From: SMWD01 sp002729875
Lineage (GTDB): Bacteria > Pseudomonadota > Gammaproteobacteria > Steroidobacterales > GCA-2729495
Assembly (NCBI GenBank): GCA_036010905.1
Contig: DASCMH010000005.1
Coordinates: 91,117 to 155,116 of the forward strand
Direction of reading: 5' to 3'
Length of the DNA stretch: 64,000 nt
The notes beneath the pieces are model-generated. The model was not told the origin of the DNA, did not search any database, and worked only from the letters and a program-made list of their open reading frames with translations. Numbering within the stretch: position 1 is the stretch's first letter; the number at the start of each line of letters is the position of its first letter. A program made the position numbers and the translations under genes. Below, piece after piece: positions 51,923-60,779 of this stretch.

Positions 51923-52306
51923 TCAGACCCGGCGTTTCTTTGGTGGCCGGCAACCGTTATGCGGGATAGGCGTCACGTCTTCAATATTTGAAATCTTGAA
52001 ACCGGCAGAATTTAATGAACGGACAGCCGATTCTCGACCCGGACCCGGTCCACGAACCCGTACCTCCAGGTTCTTCATGCCAACTTCCTGAGCCACCTTG
52101 CCGGCACGCTCTGCGGCGACCTGGGCAGCAAAAGGCGTACTCTTGCGTGAACCACGGAATCCACAACCACCTGCTGTTGCCCACGACACGGCATTACCCT
52201 GACGATCTGTAATCGTCACTATCGTGTTGTTAAACGTCGCGTGGATATGAGCGATGCCATCAAGAATATGCTTTTTGACCTTCTTACGTGATTTCTGTTC
52301 TGTCAT
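51923..52306 (-). CDS. rpsK: 30S ribosomal protein S11
   Basis: 127 residues; GIAHIHATFNNTIVTITDRQ and the C-terminal NGCRPPKKRRV identify S11, which contacts mRNA at the platform. It is 10 bp from rpsD. Confidence 0.98.
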   Translation of the reverse strand: MTEQKSRKKVKKHILDGIAHIHATFNNTIVTITDRQGNAVSWATAGGCGFRGSRKSTPFAAQVAAERAGKVAQEVGMKNLEVRVRGPGPGRESAVRSLNSAGFKISNIEDVTPIPHNGCRPPKKRRV

Positions 52307-52365
52307 TTTTAGCTTGCTCTCGGTTCACTTGGGACTTTGCCGGTCCGTATAACTATTTATCTCTA

Positions 52366-52722
52366 TTACTTGCGCACTGCACGACGCGGACCCTTACGGG
52401 TACGTGCATTGGTGCGGGTACGCTGACCGCGTAACGGCAGTCCCCGCCGGTGACGGATGCCGCGGTACGTGCCAAGATCCATCAGACGCTTGACATTCAT
52501 TGAAATCTCACGCCGCAGATCACCTTCAACCTCAAGTTTGGCCACCGCCGTTCTCAGCAGTTCGACTTCAGGCTCGGCCAGGTCTTTGACCTTCGTAGTT
52601 GGTGCCACGCCCGCCTCTTCGCAAATCTGTTTCGATCGCGTTTGACCGATGCCGTAGATAGACCTCAATGCAATCACCACATGCTTTTGCAGCGGGATAT
52701 TTATTCCAGCGATACGCGCCAT
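52366..52722 (-). CDS. rpsM: 30S ribosomal protein S13
   Basis: 118 residues; MARIAGINIPLQKHVVIAL at the start, and a basic Arg/Thr-rich tail (GQRTRTNARTRKGPRRAV) that reaches the P-site tRNA. In E. coli the alpha operon begins here. Only 12 bp separate it from rpmJ, so no room for a separate S4-binding leader is seen upstream of it outside rpmJ. Confidence 0.98.
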   Translation of the reverse strand: MARIAGINIPLQKHVVIALRSIYGIGQTRSKQICEEAGVAPTTKVKDLAEPEVELLRTAVAKLEVEGDLRREISMNVKRLMDLGTYRGIRHRRGLPLRGQRTRTNARTRKGPRRAVRK

Positions 52723-52734
52723 CTATTATTCTCC

Positions 52735-52848
52735 TTAGCCTTGACGCTGTTTATGCCGCGGATCCGTGCAAATAACACGAACGACCCGGTTGCGGCGAAT
52801 AATCTTGCAGTTTCTGCAGATCTTCTTGACTGATGCCCGAACTTTCAT
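52735..52848 (-). CDS. rpmJ: 50S ribosomal protein L36
   Basis: A 37-residue protein, MKVRASVKKICRNCKIIRRN and onward, too short for a long-ORF scan. The zinc ribbon set Cys11, Cys14, Cys27 and His32 is complete, marking the zinc-binding form. It lies 10 bp after secY and 12 bp before rpsM. Confidence 0.97.
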   Translation of the reverse strand: MKVRASVKKICRNCKIIRRNRVVRVICTDPRHKQRQG

Positions 52849-52858
52849 ATCGAACTCC

Positions 52859-54202
52859 TTACTTGACCTGTCCGGCGCGGCCATAGCCACGCAGGTTTGC
52901 TTTCTTCAACATACCCTCGTACTGATGGGACATCATGTGTGACTGTAGTTGTGCCATGAAATCCATGCTCACAACCACGATAATCAGTAGTGACGTACCA
53001 CCGAAGTAAAAGGGTACGCGCCAGTACAAAATCATGAACTCCGGCAACAGGCAAACAGCAGTAATGTAAAGGCCGCCCCAGAACGTCAGGCGCGTTAATA
53101 CCTTGTCAATGTAATCGGCCGTCTGGTAACCGGGCCGAATACCCGGAACAAAAGCACCGGACCGCTTCAGGTTGTCGGCAGTTTCCTGTGAATTAAACAC
53201 CAACGCCGTATAGAAAAAACAGAAAAACATAATGAATGAGGCGTAGATAATTATGTAGATCGGTTGCCCCGGAGAAAGCTGTGCTCCAAGTGTCTGCAAC
53301 CAGCCCCAGCCTTCATTGGTGCCAAACCACTGCGCAATAGTGGATGGGAACATGATAATACTGGATGCAAAAATCGGTGGAATAACGCCCGCCATGTTCA
53401 ATTTAAACGGCAAGTGCGTGGACTGTCCCTGCATCAGGCGCCGACCCTGCTGACGTTTCGCATAATGCACCGTAATACGCCGCTGGCCTCGCTCCATGAA
53501 TACCACGACTGCCGTGACGGCCAGGACCAGGATAATCAGAATCAGCGCCAGCGCCCCGGCCATCTCCCCTGTCTCGACTAGCTGTAAAGTGCCGCCGATC
53601 GCCGGCGCAAGGCCGGAAATAATACTGGCGAGAATAATCATCGAGATACCGTTGCCAATGCCCCGTTCGGTAATCTGCTCGCCAAGCCACATCAGGAATA
53701 ACGTTCCGGTCACCAGCGTAACCGCAGCCGTAAAGACGAAAGCAGGTCCCGGCACGATAACAACACCCTGATTTTGCAATGCAACCGAGGCGCCGAGTGA
53801 CTGAAAACCAGCCAGGAATACTGTGCCATAACGCGTGTATTGCGTAATCTTGCGTCGCCCGGCTTCGCCTTCCTTTTTCAATGCGGCGAGCGTTGGGATG
53901 ACAACGCTGGCCATCTGCATAATGATCGAAGCAGATATATACGGCATGATGCCAAGCGCAAATATACTCAGACGGCTTAGTGCACCACCGGAAAACATGT
54001 TAAACATGTTCAGAATCGTACCGTCCTGTTGCTCGAAGAATCCCTTGAGAGCGACGGGATCGATACCCGGGACAGGGATGAACGTGCCAATACGATAAAC
54101 GATCAACGCCCCGACAAGAAATAAGAGACGCTGGCGCAAATCGGAAAACCGGGCCGCTTCGCCCAGTGCCGCAGCAGGATTGACCAGCTTACTTTTTGCC
54201 AT
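52859..54202 (-). CDS. secY: Protein translocase subunit SecY
   Basis: A 447-residue ten-helix channel; the plug/TM2 region is LNMFNMFSGGALSRLSIFALG and the cytoplasmic loop contains YAKRQQGRRLMQGQSTHLP. The start MAKSKLVNP is preferred over MRETYMAKS five codons upstream because the family begins with this short basic arm. The C-terminal tail (LRGYGRAGQVK) is standard. Confidence 0.97.
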   Translation of the reverse strand: MAKSKLVNPAAALGEAARFSDLRQRLLFLVGALIVYRIGTFIPVPGIDPVALKGFFEQQDGTILNMFNMFSGGALSRLSIFALGIMPYISASIIMQMASVVIPTLAALKKEGEAGRRKITQYTRYGTVFLAGFQSLGASVALQNQGVVIVPGPAFVFTAAVTLVTGTLFLMWLGEQITERGIGNGISMIILASIISGLAPAIGGTLQLVETGEMAGALALILIILVLAVTAVVVFMERGQRRITVHYAKRQQGRRLMQGQSTHLPFKLNMAGVIPPIFASSIIMFPSTIAQWFGTNEGWGWLQTLGAQLSPGQPIYIIIYASFIMFFCFFYTALVFNSQETADNLKRSGAFVPGIRPGYQTADYIDKVLTRLTFWGGLYITAVCLLPEFMILYWRVPFYFGGTSLLIIVVVSMDFMAQLQSHMMSHQYEGMLKKANLRGYGRAGQVK

Positions 54203-54264
54203 GTAGGTTTCTCGCACTATAGGTACGCCGCTGTGACCAGCGTAACTTAAGTATCTGTAAAATC

Positions 54265-54693
54265 TCAGTCTTCAATTGAACCGCCGGCAGCTTCTATCGC
54301 TGCACGGGCACCCTTGGTCACGGCCAGACCCTTCAGTTTGACGGCCTTGTCGATGGTTCCGGAAGCAATAATTTTGACCCGCTTGACACGATGAGCAACG
54401 ATACCGGCACTTTTCAGACTCAGTATATCGATAACATCGTCCTGCGGGATGGCCAGTTCATGTAGTCGAACTTCATCCGTATCGCCACGCGTGGGTGATA
54501 CAAAACCCACCTTCGGCAAGCGCCGTTGCAACGGCATCTGACCGCCTTCAAAGCCAACCTTATGATATCCACCTGACCTTGAATGCTGTCCCTTCTGGCC
54601 CCGGCCACAGGTCTTACCCTGTCCTGCGGCATGGCCGCGGCCCAGACGCTTGGCAACTTTCCGACTGCCTGGTCTTAACGTATTGAGTTTCAT
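54265..54693 (-). CDS. rplO: 50S ribosomal protein L15
   Basis: 142 residues, MKLNTLRPGSRKVAKRLGRG followed by a Gly/Arg/Lys-rich extension (GKTCGRGQKGQHSRSGG) and a globular C-terminus. The start overlaps the rpmD stop by one base (TGATG). Confidence 0.97.
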   Translation of the reverse strand: MKLNTLRPGSRKVAKRLGRGHAAGQGKTCGRGQKGQHSRSGGYHKVGFEGGQMPLQRRLPKVGFVSPTRGDTDEVRLHELAIPQDDVIDILSLKSAGIVAHRVKRVKIIASGTIDKAVKLKGLAVTKGARAAIEAAGGSIED

Positions 54694-54881
54694 CAGGCCT
54701 CCTCGACTCGCAGCAAATACGACACTTTATTTATCATGCCGCGGTTTTCCGGGGTGTCGATAACTTCCACAGTCTGGTGCATACGCCGCAAACCAAGACC
54801 TGCCACACAGGCCTTATGCGCCTTCAGGCGACCGAACTTGCTTTTAATCAGCGTAACTTGAATTTTTTTTTCGGTTGCCAT
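54693..54881 (-). CDS. rpmD: 50S ribosomal protein L30
   Basis: 62 residues, KKIQVTLIKSKFGRLKAHK and LGLRRMHQTVEVIDTPENRG are the L30 signature. It lies between rpsE and rplO as in E. coli. Confidence 0.97.
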   Translation of the reverse strand: MATEKKIQVTLIKSKFGRLKAHKACVAGLGLRRMHQTVEVIDTPENRGMINKVSYLLRVEEA

Positions 54882-54885
54882 GCTG

Positions 54886-55392
54886 TCAACTCACAATATC
54901 CGCAACCGATTTGCCGCGTTTTGCCGCGATACGCTCAGGCGAAGCGACACCATACAACGCATTAATAGTCGCGCGAACCACATTAATAGGATTACGCGAA
55001 CCATAACTCTTGGCTAATACGTTACGCACGCCGGCACATTCAAAAACAGCGCGCATCGCACCACCGGCGATAATACCGGTACCATCAGACGCCGGCTGCA
55101 TATAAACCTTTGTAGCACCGTGGCGACCAACCATTGCATAATGCAGCGTATCTTCACTCAGGGCGACGTGTTGCTGATTTTTCCTGGCAACCTGCATCGC
55201 CTTCTGAATCGCTACTGGCACTTCACGAGCCTTACCGTAGCCGAAACCTACGTTACCGTTGCCGTCACCGACAACCGTCAATGCCGTAAAACCGAACTGA
55301 CGACCACCTTTGACCACCTTCGCTACACGATTGATGGTGACAAGTTTTTCAATCAGATCGTCAGATTGTTGATTTCGTTGAACCCTAGCCAT
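54886..55392 (-). CDS. rpsE: 30S ribosomal protein S5
   Basis: 168 residues; double-stranded RNA-binding N-domain (LIEKLVTINRVAKVVKGGRQ) and the GNGNVGFGYGKAREVP loop linked to translational accuracy. Confidence 0.98.
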   Translation of the reverse strand: MARVQRNQQSDDLIEKLVTINRVAKVVKGGRQFGFTALTVVGDGNGNVGFGYGKAREVPVAIQKAMQVARKNQQHVALSEDTLHYAMVGRHGATKVYMQPASDGTGIIAGGAMRAVFECAGVRNVLAKSYGSRNPINVVRATINALYGVASPERIAAKRGKSVADIVS

Positions 55393-55419
55393 GTTTGCCT
55401 AGCCCTTAATAAATCCTGC

Positions 55420-55773
55420 TTAAAACTCTAATCCGTTCTCACGTGCCGCTTCAGCCAATGCCTTGACCCGGCCGTGATAACGAAATCCCGATCGATCGAA
55501 AGCAACCCGAGTAATGCCGGCTGCCTTTGTCTTTTCAGCAACTGCCTTACCTACAGCCGCAGCAGCTTCTATATTTCCGGTGTACTTGAGATCACCACTA
55601 ATATCCTTCACAACCGTCGATGCCGAAGCGATGACAGTGCCGCCATCCGGCCCGATAACCTGCGCATAAATGTGGCGCGGAGTTCGATGCACCGACAAAC
55701 GGTGCACACCGAGTTCCTTGATCTTGGCCCGGGTGCGACGTGCACGACGAATTCTGCTTTTACTTTTCTTCAT
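55420..55773 (-). CDS. rplR: 50S ribosomal protein L18
   Basis: 117 residues, basic N-terminal arm (RIRRARRTRAKIKELG) and the 5S rRNA-binding core ending FDRSGFRYHGRVKALAEAAR. Confidence 0.97.
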   Translation of the reverse strand: MKKSKSRIRRARRTRAKIKELGVHRLSVHRTPRHIYAQVIGPDGGTVIASASTVVKDISGDLKYTGNIEAAAAVGKAVAEKTKAAGITRVAFDRSGFRYHGRVKALAEAARENGLEF

Positions 55774-55811
55774 AACCTTGCCCTGAATCTCATCCTTTTG
55801 ATCAGATCCTG

Positions 55812-56345
55812 CTATTTCTTCTTCGCTTCCTTGAGAACAACACGCTCATCAGCATAGCGCACACCCTTGCCCTTGTAGGGTTCGGGCGGCCGATACCGGC
55901 GAATTTCCGCGGCCACCTGACCGACCTGTTGCTTGTCGATCCCCTTGATAATAATTTCAGTCTGACTGGGTGTATCAACATCAATGCCGTCCGGAACCAT
56001 ATAAACAACAGGGTGCGAAAAGCCGAGCGTCAGATCCAGCTTCTTGCCTTGTGCCTTGGCTCTGTAACCGATGCCAACCAAAGCGAGCTTGCGTTCAAAA
56101 CCATTCGTTACTCCGGTCAGCATGTTATTGATCAACGCACGAGTGGTACCCGCTATCGCCGTCGAAAAGCGCGAACCGGAACGAGGTTTCACACTGGCAA
56201 CACCATCTTCGACAGAAATTTCGACCTCGGAATTGACGGACATTATCAACTCACCTTTCGGTCCCTTGACCTTCACCACATCGGCGGTTTGATTGAACTC
56301 TACCCCCTTCGGCAAAGGCAATGGCCTGTTTGCAATTCTGGACAT
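55812..56345 (-). CDS. rplF: 50S ribosomal protein L6
   Basis: 177 residues from MSRIANRPLPLPKGVE; the C-terminal RPPEPYKGKGVRYADE is diagnostic. A frame extension of 17 codons overlaps rpsH and is not used. Confidence 0.98.
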   Translation of the reverse strand: MSRIANRPLPLPKGVEFNQTADVVKVKGPKGELIMSVNSEVEISVEDGVASVKPRSGSRFSTAIAGTTRALINNMLTGVTNGFERKLALVGIGYRAKAQGKKLDLTLGFSHPVVYMVPDGIDVDTPSQTEIIIKGIDKQQVGQVAAEIRRYRPPEPYKGKGVRYADERVVLKEAKKK

Positions 56346-56370
56346 GGCTAAACCTTCGCTAACATCTTCT

Positions 56371-56769
56371 TCAGGACACGACACAAATGACTTCACCGCC
56401 GAAACCCTGATTTCGTGCGGCCCGGTCTGTCATGAGGCCATTAGACGTTGAAATAATCGCCACACCAAGACCGCCGAGGACTTTCGGTAACTCATCATTC
56501 TTCTTATAGATGCGCAGACCGGGTCGACTGACACGCTGAATCTTATTTATGACCGGCTTGCCCTCGAAATAACGCAGATTAACAATAAGGCTTGCCTTGT
56601 TACCTTTGAGTGGCTCGACCTTGTAATCGCCAATATAGCCTTCTTCCTGAAGAACCCTGGCGATCGCTTCCTTACGGCGCGACGACGGCATCGTCACACT
56701 CTCAAATCCGACATTCTGTCCATTGCGGATACGCGTCAGCATATCGGCTATGGGATCTGACATGCTCAT
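56371..56769 (-). CDS. rpsH: 30S ribosomal protein S8
   Basis: 132 residues, SMSDPIADMLTRIRNGQ at the start and STSNGLMTDRAARNQGFGGE at the end. S8 is the spc-operon translational repressor in E. coli. The family start MSMxDPIADM supports the first ATG rather than the second. Confidence 0.98.
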   Translation of the reverse strand: MSMSDPIADMLTRIRNGQNVGFESVTMPSSRRKEAIARVLQEEGYIGDYKVEPLKGNKASLIVNLRYFEGKPVINKIQRVSRPGLRIYKKNDELPKVLGGLGVAIISTSNGLMTDRAARNQGFGGEVICVVS

Positions 56770-56831
56770 GATTTTATTTTCTCTCTTGGCAACCTATCAA
56801 CTCAACAACATCCAGTGGCATTACACGAGGC

Positions 56832-57137
56832 TTACCAGCTTGCCTTGCTCAACCCAGGAATGTTGCCCTGCATTGTTTCTTCTCTCAGCTTGTTACGTCC
56901 CAAACCGAATTTTCGGTAGTAACCATTTGGACGTCCGGTAATCGCGCACCGGTTCCTGAGTCGGCTTGGACTTGCATCACGCGGAAGCTTCTGCAACTTC
57001 GCCTGCGCTCCGCTACGCTCTTCATCGGAACTCGATACACTCAAGATGATTTTCTTCAGCTCAGCTCTTTTCTTTGCAAAGCGTTTGACCGTCTTTGCTC
57101 GCTTGCGCTCTCGTTCCAACATCGATTTCTTGGCCAT
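56832..57137 (-). CDS. rpsN: 30S ribosomal protein S14, long zinc-free form
   Basis: 101 residues; RDASPSRLRNRCAITGRPNG and the tail GNIPGLSKASW are S14. Length and lack of the CxxC pairs mark the proteobacterial long form. Confidence 0.97.
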   Translation of the reverse strand: MAKKSMLERERKRAKTVKRFAKKRAELKKIILSVSSSDEERSGAQAKLQKLPRDASPSRLRNRCAITGRPNGYYRKFGLGRNKLREETMQGNIPGLSKASW

Positions 57138-57154
57138 ACGGGTTTCCTGTAGCT

Positions 57155-57694
57155 CTATTTCTTGAACGGAAAATTAAACGCTTCAAGAAGCGCCTTGCCT
57201 TCCTCATCGCTGCGGGCACTGGTCGTAATCGTAATATCCATCCCGCGTAACTCATCGATATGGTCATAATCGATTTCGGGGAAAACAATCTGTTCCTGAA
57301 TTCCCAGACTGTAGTTACCGCGTCCATCCATTGACTTGGGATTCAGACCCCGGAAATCACGAATACGTGGGATTGCAATTGTGACAAGACGATCAAGAAA
57401 CTCATACATCCGCTCACGGCGTAATGTGACCTTGCAACCAATAGGCATTTTTTCACGTAACTTAAATGCGGCGACAGATTTACGGGCACGGCGCATCAGC
57501 GGTTTCTGTCCCGCAATCAGTTCCATGTCATGAATGGCCTTATCCATCACCTTACGATCGGCTATAGCTTCACCTACACCCATGTTCAATGTGATTTTTG
57601 TAATTCGCGGGATCTGCATCACATTCTTAAGCTGCAACTTTTCCTTGAGTTGCGGCATGAGCGTGGTCTTGTATAGCTCTTGAAATCTCGACAT
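57155..57694 (-). CDS. rplE: 50S ribosomal protein L5
   Basis: 179 residues; ITLNMGVGEAIADRKVMDKA and DYDHIDELRGMDITITTSA are diagnostic. It binds 5S rRNA with L18. Confidence 0.98.
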   Translation of the reverse strand: MSRFQELYKTTLMPQLKEKLQLKNVMQIPRITKITLNMGVGEAIADRKVMDKAIHDMELIAGQKPLMRRARKSVAAFKLREKMPIGCKVTLRRERMYEFLDRLVTIAIPRIRDFRGLNPKSMDGRGNYSLGIQEQIVFPEIDYDHIDELRGMDITITTSARSDEEGKALLEAFNFPFKK

Positions 57695-57717
57695 TACTTT
57701 AACCGGTTAACGCCAGA

Positions 57718-58035
57718 TTAGACGTCGACCACCTCATTATTTGATTTAAAGAATCGCACCTTGCGACCATCTTCAAGCGTCTTGATACCTACCCGATCAC
57801 CCTTCTCTGTAATGGGATTGAAAAGCATGACGTTTGATTGTTCCAGCGACATTTCCATTTCAATAATGCCACCCTGCACGCCCGCATTCGGATTAGGTTT
57901 CTGATGCTTCTTGACGACATTCACACCTTCAACAAGTACCCGACCATTGTCCAGAATGTTCAGCACAGTGCCGCGTCGGCCTCGATCACGACCGGTAATC
58001 ACAATGACGTCATCGCCTTTCTTAATCTTCTGCAT
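57718..58035 (-). CDS. rplX: 50S ribosomal protein L24
   Basis: 105 residues, KOW motif at the N-terminus (KKGDDVIVITGRDRGRRGTV). Initiates large-subunit assembly. Confidence 0.97.
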   Translation of the reverse strand: MQKIKKGDDVIVITGRDRGRRGTVLNILDNGRVLVEGVNVVKKHQKPNPNAGVQGGIIEMEMSLEQSNVMLFNPITEKGDRVGIKTLEDGRKVRFFKSNNEVVDV

Positions 58036-58072
58036 GTCTCTCGACTCGATACTCCGGATGGCTGCACTAGCC

Positions 58073-58441
58073 CTAAAGAACTTCCGGTGCCAACGAAATA
58101 ATTTTCATAAACTTCCCGCCCCGCAACTCGCGGGTCACAGGGCCAAAAATACGTGTACCAATCGGTTCAAGACGTACATCCAACAACACTGCTGCGTTGC
58201 CATCAAAGCGAATCAACGAACCATCTCTGCGCCGCACACCTTTCCTGGTACGCACAACGACGGCATTATAGATCTCGCCTTTCTTGACACGGCCACGTGG
58301 AATTGCATCCTTGACGCTCACCTTGATGACATCGCCCACGCCTGCATAACGACGCTTGGAACCACCCAGCACCTTGATACACATGACGCGCCGGGCTCCG
58401 CTGTTATCAGCCGCGCTAAGCATTGTCTGCATCTGAATCAT
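58073..58441 (-). CDS. rplN: 50S ribosomal protein L14
   Basis: 122 residues, MIQMQTMLSAADNSGARRVM and the LGGSKRRYAGVGD loop. First gene of the spc operon in E. coli; the 25-bp gap to rpsQ leaves no obvious separate promoter. Confidence 0.98.
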   Translation of the reverse strand: MIQMQTMLSAADNSGARRVMCIKVLGGSKRRYAGVGDVIKVSVKDAIPRGRVKKGEIYNAVVVRTRKGVRRRDGSLIRFDGNAAVLLDVRLEPIGTRIFGPVTRELRGGKFMKIISLAPEVL

Positions 58442-58466
58442 GATCGATTACCGTACTTATTCCTGA

Positions 58467-58766
58467 TTACTGCGCTTCAGCGCGCTCCAGCACTTCAACC
58501 AGCCGCCATGCCTTGCGCTTCGAGAAGGGACGACATTCGGCAATCGATACAAAATCGCCTGCATTGCAGGTATTTTGCTCATCATGCACCAGCACTTTAG
58601 TGGAGCGCCGCATGTACTTACCGTACAGCGGATGCTTGACGACCCGTGAAATCATCACGGAGATGGTTTTATCCATCTTGTTGCTAACGACACGCCCGGT
58701 CAGGGTTCGAACCTTCGTTTCAACCTGGGGTTCGGCCTGAGAACTACTCATTATTGCTTCTGTCAT
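58467..58766 (-). CDS. rpsQ: 30S ribosomal protein S17 with N-terminal extension
   Basis: 99 residues, about 15 longer than E. coli S17 because of an acidic arm (TEAIMSSSQAEPQVETK) before the OB-fold core (VRTLTGRVVSNKMDKTISV). The first ATG is chosen because GAGG lies about 6 nt upstream, within the end of rpmC, and the genes are 2 bp apart. The alternative start at 58751 would give 94 residues. Confidence 0.95.
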   Translation of the reverse strand: MTEAIMSSSQAEPQVETKVRTLTGRVVSNKMDKTISVMISRVVKHPLYGKYMRRSTKVLVHDEQNTCNAGDFVSIAECRPFSKRKAWRLVEVLERAEAQ

Positions 58767-58768
58767 GA

Positions 58769-58978
58769 TCAGGCCTCAACCTTAACCTGGCTTTGTTGCT
58801 GTTCGCGCAGCACCGTCTTGATGCGTGCAATATCACGCCTTACCCGGCGATACTCGTGTGGCCGTACAAGCTGACCCGTCGCTTGCTGCATGCGCAGATT
58901 AAACTGCTCGCGGCGCAGTTCGAGAAGCTCATCGGCCAGTTCCTGAGCATTCTTCTGGCGTAACTCAGTAGCGTTCAT
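58769..58978 (-). CDS. rpmC: 50S ribosomal protein L29
   Basis: 69 residues, LRQKNAQELADELLELRREQ and the coil RRDIARIKTVLREQQ are L29, a docking site for trigger factor and SRP near the exit tunnel. It begins right after the rplP stop. Confidence 0.97.
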   Translation of the reverse strand: MNATELRQKNAQELADELLELRREQFNLRMQQATGQLVRPHEYRRVRRDIARIKTVLREQQQSQVKVEA

Positions 58979-59392
58979 TTACAGGCCCGTCCGTGACACA
59001 AAGGCGGTGGAAACCGGCAACTTGGCTGCCGCCAGGCGAAATGCCTCACGTGCAATATCCTCGCCAACACCTTCCATTTCATACAACATACGGCCCGGCT
59101 GAATCTGGGCAACCCAATACTCAACATTACCCTTACCCTTGCCCTGTCGAACTTCCAGCGGCTTTTTCGTAATCGGTTTATCCGGAAATATTCGAATCCA
59201 GATCTTGCCGCCACGCTTTACGTAACGGGTCATTGCCCGCCGTGCGGCCTCAATCTGGCGTGCCGTGATGCGGCCACGACCAGTCGATTTAAGGCCAAAC
59301 TCGCCAAATGCAACCGTATTGCCACGCTGCGCCAGACCACGATTCCGGCCCTTGTGCTGTTTTCTGAATTTTGTTCGTTTCGGCTGTAGCAT
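58979..59392 (-). CDS. rplP: 50S ribosomal protein L16
   Basis: 137 residues, MLQPKRTKFRKQHKGRNRGL and PITKKPLEVRQGKGKGNVEY. Contacts the A-site tRNA elbow. Confidence 0.98.
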   Translation of the reverse strand: MLQPKRTKFRKQHKGRNRGLAQRGNTVAFGEFGLKSTGRGRITARQIEAARRAMTRYVKRGGKIWIRIFPDKPITKKPLEVRQGKGKGNVEYWVAQIQPGRMLYEMEGVGEDIAREAFRLAAAKLPVSTAFVSRTGL

Positions 59393-59398
59393 GGTTGC

Positions 59399-60088
59399 TT
59401 ATCCCTGACGAGCCGCTGGTTTGTCTTCCGGAACACTGCTGCTGGACACGACGTCAAAAACTTCACCGCGGAAAATCCAGACCTTGACGCCAATGATGCC
59501 GTAGGTTGTGACCGCTTCGGCAAAACCGTAATCGATGTCGGCGCGAAAAGTATGTAAAGGTACCCGGCCCTCGTGGTACCACTCTGAACGCGCAATTTCA
59601 GCGCCGTTCAGGCGACCGCCGACCTTGACCTTAATACCCTGCGCACCAAGTCGCATCGTATTGGTCACTGAACGCTTCATTGCACGACGAAACATGACAC
59701 GACGTTCGAGTTGTTGCGCGAGACTCTCGGCAACCAGCTGAGCGTCAAGTTCCGGCTTGCGGATCTCTGCAATATTGATGCGAATATCAGCCAGGCTAAT
59801 ATTCAGCATTTTAGCGGCAGTTCGACGCAATTTCTCGATATCCTCACCCTTCTTGCCGATCACGATTCCCGGGCGCGCCGTATGAATTGTGATAGTCACT
59901 TTGCGCGCCGGACGCTCTATCGTGATTCGACTTACAGATGCATCCTTGAGCTTCTTCTTCAGAAACGTCCGAATCCTGTGATCCGTCGCAATAAACTGAG
60001 GAAATGTCTTTGAATCCGCATACCACGTTGACATCCAGTCCTTGGAAATACCCAGACGAATGCCAATTGGATGTACTTTCTGACCCAT
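59399..60088 (-). CDS. rpsC: 30S ribosomal protein S3
   Basis: 229 residues, MGQKVHPIGIRLGISKDW at the start; KH domain with GIVIGKKGEDIEKLRR near 60 (GxxG intact) and the C-domain GRLNGAEIARSEWYHEGRVP. Confidence 0.98.
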   Translation of the reverse strand: MGQKVHPIGIRLGISKDWMSTWYADSKTFPQFIATDHRIRTFLKKKLKDASVSRITIERPARKVTITIHTARPGIVIGKKGEDIEKLRRTAAKMLNISLADIRINIAEIRKPELDAQLVAESLAQQLERRVMFRRAMKRSVTNTMRLGAQGIKVKVGGRLNGAEIARSEWYHEGRVPLHTFRADIDYGFAEAVTTYGIIGVKVWIFRGEVFDVVSSSSVPEDKPAARQG

Positions 60089-60098
60089 AACCTAAACC

Positions 60099-60431
60099 CT
60101 ATTCGTCCGCGACCTGCACGGTAATGTGGCTGTTTCGCTTGATAATTCTACTTGAACGACCCTTTGCACGAGCGCGAAAACGCTTGAGTGTTGGCGCTTC
60201 ATCAATATGAATCAGCGACACCTTTAACTCATCAATATCGGCGCCGTGATTATGCTCAGCATTAGCGATGGCCGATTCGAGTACTTTCTTTACAATCCGC
60301 GCGCCTTTCTTCTGCATTAATGTAAGTGTCTGCAGCGCATTGCCGACAGTCTGACCACGGACCGCGTCAGCAATCAGGCGACATTTCTGCGGCGAGATCC
60401 GTGCATATTTGAGTTTTGCTAAAACCTGCAT
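60099..60431 (-). CDS. rplV: 50S ribosomal protein L22
   Basis: 110 residues; KYARISPQKCRLIADAVRGQ and the extended hairpin RFRARAKGRSSRIIKRNSHI lining the exit tunnel, the site of macrolide-resistance changes in other species. Confidence 0.98.
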   Translation of the reverse strand: MQVLAKLKYARISPQKCRLIADAVRGQTVGNALQTLTLMQKKGARIVKKVLESAIANAEHNHGADIDELKVSLIHIDEAPTLKRFRARAKGRSSRIIKRNSHITVQVADE

Positions 60432-60460
60432 TAATTCTTTCCTGGTTCTTGTCCTAAGCC

Positions 60461-60733
60461 CTAACTGACCTTTCGATCGCCAGAATGACCTCTGAATGTT
60501 CGCGTCCCGGCAAACTCACCCAGCTTGTGACCAACCATATTTTCTGAAATCAACACCGGAACATGATCGCGGCCGTTATGCACGGCAATCGTCATTCCCA
60601 CCATTTCCGGAATAATCATCGAGCGTCTCGACCAGGTTTTGATCGGCCGACGATTCTTTGTCGCAACAGCCTCACGGACTTTTTTCTCGAGATGATCGTC
60701 GATGAAAGGTCCTTTCTTAATCGAGCGTGGCAC
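60461..60733 (-). CDS. rpsS: 30S ribosomal protein S19
   Basis: 90 residues, PRSIKKGPFIDDHLEKKV and NMVGHKLGEFAGTRTFRGH. Confidence 0.98.
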   Translation of the reverse strand: MPRSIKKGPFIDDHLEKKVREAVATKNRRPIKTWSRRSMIIPEMVGMTIAVHNGRDHVPVLISENMVGHKLGEFAGTRTFRGHSGDRKVS

Positions 60734-60779
60734 TTATTTATTTCCTCTGGTTCCAGATAACATCAATCAGCAACAGGGC

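Noticed and set aside
52723..52734. S4-binding pseudoknot leader before rpsM
   Set aside because: Only 12 bp separate rpmJ and rpsM. Any regulatory structure would have to lie in rpmJ coding sequence, and none was recognised.
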